Positions 54,420 through 62,818 of a DNA stretch of 64,000 nucleotides are shown here, in pieces. The stretch spans positions 1 through 64,000 of the forward strand of contig NZ_JAGGQW010000044.1 of assembly GCF_018613065.1 (NCBI RefSeq), given 5' to 3'. The position numbers and the translations under genes are program-made. The notes under the pieces are model-generated. The model was not told the DNA's origin and searched no databases. It was given only the letters and a program-made list of their open reading frames with translations. The DNA comes from Bacillus sp. ISL-7 (lineage in GTDB: Bacteria; Bacillota; Bacilli; Bacillales_B; DSM-18226). Every line of letters begins with the position of its first letter. Position 1 is the first letter of the stretch.

Positions 54420-55034
54420 ATGGATAATCGTAAATTCGGATACATTCGTGTTAGCAGTCGAGATCAGAACGAGGCACGTCAGCTGCAGTCTATGAAAGAA
54501 GTCGGCATAAGCGACAGGGACATTTTTATCGATAAGCAGAGTGGGAAAGATTTCAAACGGGAACAGTATCAGTCTTTAAAGCATCATTTAAGAGCTGGTG
54601 ATGTATTATACATTCATTCGTTAGACCGATTTGGACGTAACAAGGAAGAAATTTTACATGAATGGACAGACATTACTAAGAACAAGAAAGCGGATATCGT
54701 TGTTTTGGATATGCCTTTACTAGACACTACCAAGTTCCAGGATAGCCTAGGAACGTTTATTTCCGACCTTGTACTACAGATACTTTCGTGGTTAGCTGAA
54801 GACGAAAGAGAACGGATCAGGAAGCGTCAAAGAGAAGGGATTAATGTAGCTCAAAAAGATGGTATACGCTTTGGCCGACCTAAAGCTGAAATAACTGATG
54901 AATTCATTATGGTCTATAATGAGTGGAAAGAAGAGAGTATTACTGCAACAGAAGCAATGAAAAGAGCGGACATGAAGCGAACAACATTTTATAAATTAGT
55001 TAAGGAATACGAGGAGCAACGGGCGAGCCTATAG
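54420..55034 (+). CDS. Serine recombinase (resolvase/invertase)
   Basis: An intact 204-residue small serine recombinase. KFGYIRVSSRDQNEARQLQS carries the catalytic Ser12 and Arg10; GDVLYIHSLDRFGRNKEEIL is the conserved region before helix D; ILSWLAEDERERIRKRQREG is helix E; the C-terminus (ITATEAMKRADMKRTTFYKL) is the DNA-binding helix-turn-helix. It resolves cointegrates or plasmid dimers, or inverts DNA, at sites like the repeats just upstream. GATCGAGAGGAGTATGGAAAT precedes the start. Confidence 0.93.
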   Translation: MDNRKFGYIRVSSRDQNEARQLQSMKEVGISDRDIFIDKQSGKDFKREQYQSLKHHLRAGDVLYIHSLDRFGRNKEEILHEWTDITKNKKADIVVLDMPLLDTTKFQDSLGTFISDLVLQILSWLAEDERERIRKRQREGINVAQKDGIRFGRPKAEITDEFIMVYNEWKEESITATEAMKRADMKRTTFYKLVKEYEEQRASL

Positions 55035-55050
55035 ATGGTTCGCTTTTTGT
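55023..55050 (+). terminator. Terminator overlapping the resolvase stop
   Basis: GCGAGCC (55023-55029) pairs with GGTTCGC (55037-55043), then TTTTTG. Confidence 0.75.
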
Positions 55051-55071
55051 TTGTTTATTACGTTCAATACA

Positions 55072-55166
55072 GGGGCTACCCTATCACAAAATCAAGCACA
55101 TATAATAATGCTGTATGCCTCGTGTAACGTAGACATGGAAACGAAAAATCTGAATCTAAAACTCTT
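55072..55166 (+). repeat. Leader repeat, copy A
   Basis: GGGGCTACCCTATCACAAAA, then TATGCCTCGTGTAACGTAGA and ATGGAAACGAAAAATCTGAA. It lies 122 bases before the GMC oxidoreductase start. Copies B, C and D are at 57052, 57826 and 62819. Confidence 0.75.
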
Positions 55167-55287
55167 AATCATGCAAAAGGAACAATAAAAATGTACTGAT
55201 TAACTATAGAACTTGTCCATATCAAATAGAATGTTTTTTGCATTTACTAAATTTATAAGTATATTTCTATTTGAAAGGAATGAAATA

Positions 55288-56997
55288 GTGAAAAAAACAA
55301 TTTTTGATTATATAGTAATTGGTGCCGGAACGGCTGGAGGTGTAATTGCCAAAAAATTAACTGATGACAAAAGGACCTCTGTGCTTGTTCTTGAAGCGGG
55401 AACGAATATCCCTAATCCTAGTCCATCTATTGAGGAAGCAAACGCTTTAGCAAATGATAATAAACTCTCCTTTAACGCTCTTTCTCAAATAGAGGAGAAT
55501 ATAGGTCGTCAGCTTAAATTATGGAGTGGAAGAGTAATTGGTGGAAGTTCACAACATAACTTCATGGGTGCAGTACGAGGAAGTCGTAACCTTTATGATG
55601 AGTGGGCAAGTCTTGTAGGAAATCAATGGAGTTATGATAATATTCGTTCCTTATTTAAACAAAATGAAACCTACACAGGAAATACGCAAAGCCCAAACGA
55701 ACGTGGAAAAGATGGTCCAATTTTCGTTAGGCAACAAGTTATTCCGAATGATGGCCTTATCTATAATTTAGCTAAAGCAACGTCTGATGTGCTAGATATT
55801 CCAATTGTCGAAGATTATAATACAGGAATAAGAGATTGTACATTTTTCAAATTTCAACTTACCCAACAAAAGGTTGATGGAACATTTGTCCGTTCATCTA
55901 CTGCAACAGGATATTTAAATGCAAATATTGTCACACAAGGAAATGAGTTTGACCCTGATGAGTTTGGGATTGGTCGGAGAAAGTTAGTCATTTTAGCAAA
56001 AACGACCGTAAATAAAATACTATTTAAACAAAAGGAAAGGGATACCATTGCTGTTGGGGTTGAATATGTAAGAGACGGCATTACACAAAATTCATATGCT
56101 CGGAAAGGAATCATTGTCTCTGCAGGTAATTTCTCATCCGTTATTTTACAACGTTCAGGAATTGGTAGATCGATCGACTTGACTAAAGCGGGTATATCTA
56201 CATTGGTAGAGAGTCCGAATGTTGGTCATAATTTTCAAACTCAATATTATGCTGGGATGGGTATAGAAGTAGAAACTGGCCGACTCCTCCAAGTCTTGTC
56301 TTCTGACCCAAATGAGCCAATCGCACTAGGTGCTTTTAATAAGGAAAGAGGGCCAGGACGTCGACTTCAATATTTAGGTGTTCCAATTCCCTTGTTTGTA
56401 CCAATTCAAGATGTATTTATAAATAATTGGCAATTTAACCCATCAAAACCAAGCAATATTATGAGTATTGCGATTACCGACCTAAACCCTAATAGTAAAG
56501 GAAAGATAACGGTCGCACATAGTGATCCAGAAGCTTATCCTTCTATTAAGTTTAATCCATTAGAAAATCCTGATGATTTAAATTTTATGGTAGACCAATA
56601 TATTGAGACTTTTAAAATTATAATGAAGGCTCGTGAATTAGATCCTGAAGGTATTTATAAAGTTGTTTACCCTGCCGAAAGTATATTTCATTTAACTAAT
56701 GAGGAAGAAAAAAGAAGCCTGCTTGCTGATTATGTCAAGGCATCTTATACGAATCTAGCTCATTTTGGGGGACAATGTAAAATGGGTAGAAGCATTCAAG
56801 AAGGAGTAGTAGATGGTTTCCTAAATGTTTTTGGTACTAAAAATCTAAAAGTGGCTGATCTTTCTATTGCTCCTGTTTTACCAGATGGTAATCCTTCCTT
56901 GGCTGTTCAGATGATTGGATTAAATGCAGTACGATTTATTCTGGATTTTGAAAATGACCACCACCATGAAAGTAGTAGCGATGAAAGCAGCAGCTAA
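55288..56997 (+). CDS. GMC-family FAD oxidoreductase with His/Ser-rich tail
   Basis: 569 residues. FAD-binding YIVIGAGTAGGVIAKKL (8-24), LVLEAGTN, RVIGGSSQHNFMGAVRGSR (GMC signature region), ARKGIIVSAGNFSSVILQRS (second GMC signature), and the C-terminal AHFGGQCKMGRS and GNPSLAVQMIGLNAVRFIL all match glucose-methanol-choline oxidoreductases, which oxidise alcohols. It ends in an added tail NDHHHESSSDESSS, absent from usual family members; the next gene's product ends in nearly the same tail. The start is GTG at 55288 with GAAAGGAATG upstream; the longer frame from 55213 lacks a site. Substrate unknown. Confidence 0.88.
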   Translation: MKKTIFDYIVIGAGTAGGVIAKKLTDDKRTSVLVLEAGTNIPNPSPSIEEANALANDNKLSFNALSQIEENIGRQLKLWSGRVIGGSSQHNFMGAVRGSRNLYDEWASLVGNQWSYDNIRSLFKQNETYTGNTQSPNERGKDGPIFVRQQVIPNDGLIYNLAKATSDVLDIPIVEDYNTGIRDCTFFKFQLTQQKVDGTFVRSSTATGYLNANIVTQGNEFDPDEFGIGRRKLVILAKTTVNKILFKQKERDTIAVGVEYVRDGITQNSYARKGIIVSAGNFSSVILQRSGIGRSIDLTKAGISTLVESPNVGHNFQTQYYAGMGIEVETGRLLQVLSSDPNEPIALGAFNKERGPGRRLQYLGVPIPLFVPIQDVFINNWQFNPSKPSNIMSIAITDLNPNSKGKITVAHSDPEAYPSIKFNPLENPDDLNFMVDQYIETFKIIMKARELDPEGIYKVVYPAESIFHLTNEEEKRSLLADYVKASYTNLAHFGGQCKMGRSIQEGVVDGFLNVFGTKNLKVADLSIAPVLPDGNPSLAVQMIGLNAVRFILDFENDHHHESSSDESSS

Positions 56998-57012
56998 TAT
57001 TTGAACTACACG

Positions 57013-57048
57013 GAAAGATCGTTTCTACTTTTTAGAGCGGTCTTTCAT
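57013..57048 (+). terminator. Terminator after the GMC gene
   Basis: GATCGTTTCT pairs with AGAGCGGTC, flanked by AAA and TTT. The stem resembles the one after the next gene at 57790. Confidence 0.75.
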
Positions 57049-57051
57049 TTT

Positions 57052-57166
57052 GGACAAGGGTGCCACCCCATCACAAACAAAGCCCCCATGCCATATCGCC
57101 ACTTGCCTCACGTAACGCACACATGGAGACGAAAACTCCGAATCCCGAAAGTTCAGGAACATAAAA
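57052..57166 (+). repeat. Leader repeat, copy B
   Basis: GACAAGGGTGCCACCCCATC, ACAAACAAAGCCC, ATGCCATATCGCCACTTGCC, and ACATGGAGACGAAAACTCCG. It is best matched by copy C and lies about 105 bases before the beta-rich protein gene. Confidence 0.8.
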
Positions 57167-57270
57167 GTAACCCCTATAATTGGACAGACTGACTCCATAA
57201 TTTGTCCCTTTCAATTAGATTACCTTTTGCATTTACTATAAAGATTGAAGACTATTTTTTTCGAAAGGAT

Positions 57271-57771
57271 GTGGTTTTTATAGCGACTCTACGTACGGGA
57301 CCTTTTCTTATTCCTATCTTTACCCATCATCCACCTAGTCCCTGCAATATCGTGATCGTGACGCTAAGTAACCAGACAAATCGGACTCTCACAGCCACAG
57401 TACGAATCGACCAAGTTATTTTTCCACCGGGTCCGGCTGCTCCTCCGTCTCCTATATTGGTGCTGGCTCCACCATCTCCCTTCAGGTTAACTCCGAACAC
57501 AGCTGCGGGGTTTGCTGTACCGGTATTCACTCCTATTCCGATCACAGACACCACTGCCACAGTAGCAGGCGACCCACGTACTTTGATCGTAACTGTTAGC
57601 GGAGATGTTGAAGAATCAGGTGATCTCATTGAAGTCAGCGTCAAAGGCGGTTTCTCATCGGATGGCAGTTCACTGGATGTCTCAGAACCGACAATGTTCT
57701 TCCGTCATGAAGACTTTGTTGTAGTACATGACGATCACCATCATCACCACCATGATGAAAGCAGCAGCTAA
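57271..57771 (+). CDS. Beta-rich protein of unknown function with His6-DESSS tail
   Basis: About 166 residues from the GTG at 57271. The start is uncertain: GAAAGGAT lies right against it, and an ATA at 57280 is in frame at a better distance. The body is strand-rich, Thr/Pro/Val-rich with no charged helix (TLRTGPFLIPIFTHHPPSPC, VTLSNQTNRTLTATVRIDQV, a proline-rich PPGPAAPPSPILVLAPPSP, RTLIVTVSGDVEESGD), like an immunoglobulin-type sandwich. The end is VVVHDDHHHHHHDESSS, shared with the GMC enzyme upstream. The gene is clearly G+C-richer than its neighbours, a sign of separate origin. No family recognised; a spore-surface or extracellular role is only a guess. Confidence 0.7.
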   Translation: MVFIATLRTGPFLIPIFTHHPPSPCNIVIVTLSNQTNRTLTATVRIDQVIFPPGPAAPPSPILVLAPPSPFRLTPNTAAGFAVPVFTPIPITDTTATVAGDPRTLIVTVSGDVEESGDLIEVSVKGGFSSDGSSLDVSEPTMFFRHEDFVVVHDDHHHHHHDESSS

Positions 57772-57789
57772 CATTTGAATAAGCAGGTT

Positions 57790-57824
57790 AGACCGTTTCT
57801 AGCGTACAGAGCGGTCTTTTTTTG
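57790..57824 (+). terminator. Terminator after the beta-rich protein gene
   Basis: GACCG-TTTCT region pairs with AGAG-CGGTC, then seven T. Confidence 0.85.
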
Positions 57825-57825
57825 G

Positions 57826-57930
57826 GGGACAAGGAGGGCTACCCTATCACGAACAAAGCCCGGATGCCATATCGAACTATGCCTAGTGTAACGTACATAT
57901 GCAGGTCAAATCTCGAATCCTTGACGAGAT
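57826..57930 (+). repeat. Leader repeat, copy C
   Basis: GACAAGGAGGGCTACCCTAT, CACGAACAAAGCCC, GATGCCATATCGAACTATGC, GTGTAACGTACATATG, CTCGAATCCTTGACGAG. No rightward gene follows within 500 bases. Confidence 0.8.
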
Positions 57931-58287
57931 GGACAGGAAAGATACCCCTGTTTCCATAAAATCAGTCGGCTGAAATAGCCAAATCGATAAAAAAAATTTT
58001 TTCGGAATCAGAAATCTCGGGGGTGGTGTTAAACAAACGAGGTAGTTTAATCATATAAGTAATACTGTTATCACGCTGATAATATCAGATTAAATGCTAA
58101 AAAAATAGTACACTGGATTGATAATTTAATGTAGATAGAAAAGTAGAAAGTCGATTACTTAACTAAGGAAATCGGCTTTTTTATATCGTTGTCCTCCTCA
58201 CAAAAGGCAGATATTATACGAGCATTGTGAAATAATGTACTTAAACTAATGGAGCAGTTTAGTGGAAGAATGATTTTTTTTAAAATT
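57931..58287. other. Gene-free DNA with a dispersed-repeat left half
   Basis: ATTGTGAAATAATGTACTTA and AACTAATGGAGCAGTTTAG at 58224-58262 form a dispersed-repeat copy. No gene is supported; a short leftward frame at 58155-58358 crosses the terminator and is not called. Confidence 0.45.
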
Positions 58288-58320
58288 AAAATGCCCGACC
58301 GATTGGGAAGGGCATTTAAT
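58288..58320 (-). terminator. Terminator of the DUF3231 gene
   Basis: ATGCCC (58291-58296) pairs with GGGCAT (58310-58315); on the minus strand it is followed by a T-rich run. Confidence 0.7.
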
Positions 58321-59325
58321 TTATTTTTCTTTTGCAATTTCTGTTCTATTAGGTGCAAGTGGAGGTTGTTCTAACCATTTATTTTGCACCATAATATTAA
58401 ACCACTTTTTAGTAAGCATAAGATTTTGTAGAATGGTGCTTTCGTAAGTAGATACAAGGTCTGTTCGCATTGCAGATGCTAAACCTACCCCGTGATACGC
58501 TTGTGCAGCTTGGAATAAGAAACCAGTATGATACAACATTAACTTATCGGAAAAAGGAGAGTCTGTTGAAGTTGTAACTTCAGTCTCCCACGACTTAGGA
58601 ACTGGTAAATTATCCGTTTGCATAATTTTTGAAAAATCTTTTATTTGTTGATTAGCTATTTTTTCAGCATACTCGAAAAATTTTCTTCCTTCTTTTGTTT
58701 GTGTGACTTGACTAAATGCAATTGCAAGAGTTTTTGCCATAATACTTTTCTTTAGGTTGAAAGAAATACTTATGATTTCTGTCGCTGCTAACGTTCTACC
58801 CTTTCCGAAAAATCCATCTGTGAAATCTTGGCTGGAAACATATTCAGGGTTTTCAGCAGGATAAAATAAAGGGTCTCTCTGAAAACTTCCTTTTTCAAGC
58901 AATAAATCAATTGTTTGATGATACATCCTTTTCCCATCGTTATCGCACGAGTCGTAAAAAAACCTTAAGTCCTCTCTGACAGAAACAGCAAATGAAGTGG
59001 AGTGTCCTAGCAAACCGTGTAAAGTCATAATGTGTAAATAATTTAAGCAAAAAATATCAGTGAACAATCTCGGTTTACCTTTAAAAAGGTCGGATTCCGT
59101 AAATCCAATGGGAATAGGAAATTTCTCGTTCTCCAAAAAAGCAACCATTTGTTGCTTTTGCTTTTCGAAAGTCTTGATAGCATCCTTAAAAATTGCTTTT
59201 ATTGACTCGTCCTCAATAATAGAAATCATATATCTATTTACAATATCAACAGCTGTTCCATTTACATACTCTCCCCACAAAGTTCCTATTTCGGAAGATG
59301 TGAGTTTTAATTTATCCTTTTCCAT
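58321..59325 (-). CDS. DUF3231 family protein
   Basis: 334 residues, intact, with the same two-half build as the protein at 52853: LTSSEIGTLWGEYVNGTAVD and FTESDLFKGKPRLFTDIFCL in the first half, LAATEIISISFNLKKSIMAK and DSPFSDKLMLYHTGFLFQAA in the second, ending NKWLEQPP. AAGAGGTGGCAGA precedes the ATG. The two intact copies are diverged, so this is an old paralogous group rather than a fresh duplication. Function unknown; the family is restricted largely to endospore formers. Confidence 0.9.
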   Translation of the reverse strand: MEKDKLKLTSSEIGTLWGEYVNGTAVDIVNRYMISIIEDESIKAIFKDAIKTFEKQKQQMVAFLENEKFPIPIGFTESDLFKGKPRLFTDIFCLNYLHIMTLHGLLGHSTSFAVSVREDLRFFYDSCDNDGKRMYHQTIDLLLEKGSFQRDPLFYPAENPEYVSSQDFTDGFFGKGRTLAATEIISISFNLKKSIMAKTLAIAFSQVTQTKEGRKFFEYAEKIANQQIKDFSKIMQTDNLPVPKSWETEVTTSTDSPFSDKLMLYHTGFLFQAAQAYHGVGLASAMRTDLVSTYESTILQNLMLTKKWFNIMVQNKWLEQPPLAPNRTEIAKEK

Positions 59326-59801
59326 TCTGCCACCTCTTGGATATTATTTACCAATTTACCAAGAGATATGAATTTCTGATTTATAAAAAGATGACCAGTT
59401 TTAAGATTAGATGTAAAGTTTAATTTAGAATAATTAGCCGATTTTTCACTTGCGATTTTTCCAAGAATAATTTTACTTTACTTAAAATAATTTAAAGATT
59501 GTGAAGAATTACACTTAAACAAACGGGTGCTTTAGTTTAACAACAACAACAAAGAGAGGAACGCTAACATGGGGGAAGAAAAGCTATCGGAAGCATTTTT
59601 ATGCCTTCTTTATGGAGGAGAGAAAACAATGGTAAATTAGAAGTGTTAACTTGGCTTAAGCAATTTTTAATTCATGGGAGGTGTGAAAATAAACTTATGC
59701 GAGGTAACTTACAAAAGTATCTAAACCATTTACACCCCCATATGTCAATTACTACTTTTATACAATTAAAAAAGCCCGTCAAAATGACGAGCCCGTTTTT
59801 A
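59326..59801. other. Gene-free DNA with dispersed repeat and a short frame
   Basis: A dispersed-repeat left half lies at 59496-59541 (GATTGTGAAGAATTACACTT, AAACGGGTGCTTTAGTTTAA). A 23-codon frame at 59571 (GAGAGGAACGCTAAC before ATG) might encode a leader peptide, but this is weak. Near 59769-59800 a hairpin CGTCA-AAA-TGACG with flanking A and T runs may end the leftward gene that follows. Confidence 0.45.
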
Positions 59802-60458
59802 TTATCTAGGAATCCTAGAAACAAAAGACATGGTTTTTACCAGCTTCGTTCTAGCAGAATCCGAATACTGTTTCGAAACGTGTTTTCCATAGTAATAGTA
59901 AGAATCTCTTGCTTGATAAACCCACGTCTTATAATACTTCGTGGTAGGAGGCTTTAAGAAAGTATTGTAAGTGGCGGAACCTGCTCCGGCTGCCCAAGGA
60001 TTTTTGCTGATCATAGCAGGGATAACAGCGGCTCCAAATTGGTAAACCCACTCCGCCATTGTATCAATTACAGCAGATGTACCAGTAAAAGAATCGATTA
60101 ACGTGTATCCCATTTCTGATTCGCCAATGGCAATGTAGCTAGGCCCATCACCAGGATTGGTTACCTCTGTCATCGTACCTTCATTATATGTAGTTTGTGA
60201 ATCAACTTCCCCAGTAACTACATCGTACTCTGTTACAACAACGGAATTATCAACACCAGGTTCTTCATTCGTCGTTACATCCATAAGTGCGGCATCTTGT
60301 TCTGTAACAGGTTCGGTTGTGGTGGTTACCGTTGGCTCTTCCGGCGGTTGTGTAATACTTGGCCCTGTTGTTGCTGCATACGTGCTAAAAGGCACAGCTA
60401 CCAAGGAAACACACAAAGCGCACGACATGACAAGATTCTTGATTTTCACTTTCCTCAT
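59802..60458 (-). CDS. Secreted protein of unknown function
   Basis: 218 residues with a signal peptide (IKNLVMSCALCVSLVAVPFS, cleavage probably after TYA near 28). A Thr/Pro/Glu-rich linker (PPEEPTVTTTTEPVTEQD) is followed by a compact C-terminal part, rich in Tyr and Ala, with a possible membrane-seeking segment (WVYQFGAAVIPAMIS) and YYYYGKHVSKQYSDSARTK. No family recognised. GGGGGAATGAGGAAAGTG allows either ATG (60458) or GTG (60449) as start; the ATG is very close to the ribosome binding site. Confidence 0.65.
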   Translation of the reverse strand: MRKVKIKNLVMSCALCVSLVAVPFSTYAATTGPSITQPPEEPTVTTTTEPVTEQDAALMDVTTNEEPGVDNSVVVTEYDVVTGEVDSQTTYNEGTMTEVTNPGDGPSYIAIGESEMGYTLIDSFTGTSAVIDTMAEWVYQFGAAVIPAMISKNPWAAGAGSATYNTFLKPPTTKYYKTWVYQARDSYYYYGKHVSKQYSDSARTKLVKTMSFVSRIPR

Positions 60459-60590
60459 TCCCCCTATTTTGTTTATTTATGTAAAATATTGTTACTTCTG
60501 TAGTATATCTCTATTTTCAAAATATTGCTATAATAACAGTAGAGAATATACAAAATAGGAGAAATATAACAGACCTAGGAGGAAAGCCTT

Positions 60591-60812
60591 ATGAATACAA
60601 CCAAAAAACTATTTACGATATTCGCTATTATTTCAATAGTCGTTCTTATGTTAAATTCGGCAGGACCATTTGAAGGACAATTTAGAGTGATTGGCTTTAT
60701 CTTATTTACACTGCTTTGCTTAGGGATAGGTATTGAAAGCAGGAAATCTACATGGAAAGTAATTACTATTACTGTGTTTTGGATTGTATTTGGCCTTGTT
60801 CAAATGGTTTAA
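60591..60812 (+). CDS. Small membrane protein, 73 aa
   Basis: Three hydrophobic segments (about 7-24, 31-47 and 56-72) with short loops; a short KKL start and ESRKSTWK in the second loop give positive-inside topology. ACCTAGGAGGAAAGCCTT before the ATG is an excellent ribosome binding site. No family recognised. It is divergent from the secreted-protein gene. Confidence 0.62.
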   Translation: MNTTKKLFTIFAIISIVVLMLNSAGPFEGQFRVIGFILFTLLCLGIGIESRKSTWKVITITVFWIVFGLVQMV

Positions 60813-60829
60813 TGAGACCTTTATATAGA

Positions 60830-60930
60830 TGGCCCAGATACAACACCCGAAATGGAGGAGGTTGTTCTCCAGGGACCTCATTGAAGCCCAAGCACCCGTC
60901 CCGGGGCTCCCTGTTCCAGGGTTTTGTTGA
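60830..60930. other. Short G+C-rich block
   Basis: About 100 bases with far higher G+C than the surroundings, containing GGAGGAGGTTGTTCTCCAGG, AAGCACCCGTCCCGGGGCTC and CCTGTTCCAGGG. Several short self-complementary stretches (CCAGGGACC; GAGCCCCGGGACGGGTGC) suggest a fold. No gene covers it. A dispersed-repeat left half follows at 60942-60971. Confidence 0.5.
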
Positions 60931-61088
60931 TATAAATATGAGATTGTGAAGGATTGTACTTAAACTACTATGAAAATTTACTTCTGTAACATCGGAAAAA
61001 AGGCAATACTTAAGAAGAAGCAGCTCATTCATTTTTTAAAAAAGGAAGAGAGCTACAGTTTATTGATCTATTGTTAAAATGAGTTGGA

Positions 61089-62312
61089 TTAGGATGCTTC
61101 TGGTTCTTTAATTGATACGATATAACCAAAACTTTCAAGTCTTCTTAAGGAATGTCGAACAATAGATTGCTGTCTTTGTTTATCGAAGTAGTCTTCGCCT
61201 AAATCTACATACATTTCTTTACGGGTTAATAGATAATAAGCGATTCTTAACATCGCATGGGCTACTACTATTCCAGCTTTTTTCTTCCCTTTTCGTGATG
61301 CTGTAAGCCTATACAGTGCTCCGAGATAGTTTTTTGATGCTTTAACTGAATGAGCTGCTTCTATTAATGAAGATTTTAAATATTTATTTCCTTTTTTGGT
61401 TTTAGAAGATTTCCTTTTTCCGGCACTTTCGTTATGACCAGGAACTAGGCCCGCCCACGAACACATATGAGCTGCAGATGGAAATTGTTCTTTAATATTG
61501 TTTCCTAATTCAGCCATCATTTGTTCCGCCATTCGTGTAGCGATACCAGGGATGGAATCAAGTCGTTCTACATCTTCTTGATAAGAACTTAATCTTTGGG
61601 CTACTTCTTGATCCAACATTTCAATTTGCTCGGTAAGGAAATCAATGTGTTTTAAAATGGTTTTTAACATCAGACGTTGATGAGGATTAATATAACCATT
61701 AAGAGCCAGCTCAAGTTCTTCTTTCTTCTTTTTCAGTGTACGTCTAGCTAAGTTTGCTAGTTTCTCAGGATCATCTTCACCATCTGCGATTGAATTAAGC
61801 ATATCTTTTGCTGAAACCCCCATAATGTCAGAAACAACCGATCCTAGTTTGATGTTAGCACCTTCCAACACCTTTTGGATTCGATTGATTTGTCTTGCCC
61901 GTTCTTCAATAATACTCCGACGATAACGCACAAGTTCTCGTAACTCTCGTTGGTTTCGGTTTGGAATATAACTGGGTTTTAGTAGTCCGTGCCGAAGAAG
62001 CTGAGCAATCCACTCTGCATCCTTAACGTCGGTCTTGCGACCAGGGAGTGCCTTCATATGCTGGGCATTCACTACTAAAAACTCAATTCCTTTAGCTTCA
62101 AGTAGGTTAACGATGGGTTTCCAATATACACTTGTGCTTTCCATAGCCACATGGGTACATTTATGTTCCTTAATCCAATCAATTAATTGTAGTAAAAATA
62201 CTGTTTTAGTCGAAAAAGTTTTAATCTCCTTTCCTTCAGTTGTCATAATACATGCAGTAATATTGTCCTTATGGACATCCATTCCACATGCTCTTTCAAT
62301 GATTACATCCAT
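61089..62312 (-). CDS. IS110-family transposase (second element)
   Basis: 407 residues from ATG 62312 (GGAAAGGAAAATTTCA upstream; a longer frame from 62360 lacks a site). RuvC-like DEDD residues are in GMDVHKDNITA (Asp), VAMESTSVYWKP (Glu) and RKTDVKDAEWIAQLLRHGLL (two Asp). The Tnp_20 part has DSIPGIATRMAEQMMAELG and CSWAGLVPGHNESAGKRKSS with the likely catalytic serine. The protein differs clearly from the other IS110 transposase at 3769, so it is another subgroup (long noncoding end upstream rather than downstream). Intact and possibly active. Confidence 0.93.
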   Translation of the reverse strand: MDVIIERACGMDVHKDNITACIMTTEGKEIKTFSTKTVFLLQLIDWIKEHKCTHVAMESTSVYWKPIVNLLEAKGIEFLVVNAQHMKALPGRKTDVKDAEWIAQLLRHGLLKPSYIPNRNQRELRELVRYRRSIIEERARQINRIQKVLEGANIKLGSVVSDIMGVSAKDMLNSIADGEDDPEKLANLARRTLKKKKEELELALNGYINPHQRLMLKTILKHIDFLTEQIEMLDQEVAQRLSSYQEDVERLDSIPGIATRMAEQMMAELGNNIKEQFPSAAHMCSWAGLVPGHNESAGKRKSSKTKKGNKYLKSSLIEAAHSVKASKNYLGALYRLTASRKGKKKAGIVVAHAMLRIAYYLLTRKEMYVDLGEDYFDKQRQQSIVRHSLRRLESFGYIVSIKEPEAS

Positions 62313-62515
62313 TGAAATTTTCCTTTCCACGGCTACTATTTTTAGAGGCTGGTGCAACAACCAGAATAGGATTAATCTACTATGAGTGCTTCCCGTAAGG
62401 GAGCGACAGTCTGTGGTGCACCGTGGTCGTTGGAGTCAGACTAACGGATGGGCTCTAACGCACCATAGTTCATCGACCTTCCTCTCCCAGCCGTAGAATC
62501 AGTATTGACGGTTCT
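62313..62515 (-). ncRNA. Candidate bridge RNA region of the second IS110
   Basis: The 200 bases before the transposase are gene-free, richer in G+C and hold stems such as CTCCC-TTAC-GGGAG and the twice-occurring GGTGC blocks (GTGCACCGTGGT, ATGGTGCGTTAGAGCCC on the minus strand). In the IS110 subgroup the guide (bridge) RNA is encoded on this side. The element's outer ends are not fixed. Confidence 0.45.
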
Positions 62516-62818
62516 AATATATTTTCATTCTCTGTGGTGTAGCGATGATTTTTCCGCTGCATGGATGGCTATCGGGTGCTTTACTTTAACTAACGATGAT
62601 CGTCAAAGACGGTCATTTTTTGCTAGTTTACTCTTATCAAAAGCTAAGAAAAGCTATGACACGAATCGGGAAACGTGTTTTATCCACCAGTGAGTGATTG
62701 ACTCATATTTATGCCATGAGGCAGGTAAGACAATAGTACATAGACAAAACGTTAGATTACGTAGTCAAACGTATGATAACCGCAATAGGAACGTATATAG
62801 AATGAATCAATAGCGTAA
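62516..62818. other. Gene-free DNA with dispersed-repeat copy
   Basis: ATCGGGTGCTTTACTTTAAC (62571-62590) then a hairpin GATCGTC-AAA-GACGGTC and TTTTTT, a dispersed-repeat copy with its terminator stem. The rest shows no supported gene. Confidence 0.5.

Noticed and set aside
55213..55287. An extended N-terminus for the GMC oxidoreductase
   Set aside because: No ribosome binding site upstream; the FAD-binding motif starts directly after the GTG at 55288, as is usual for the family.
58155..58358. A leftward 67-codon frame overlapping the end of the DUF3231 gene
   Set aside because: It crosses the DUF3231 terminator hairpin and has no start signal.
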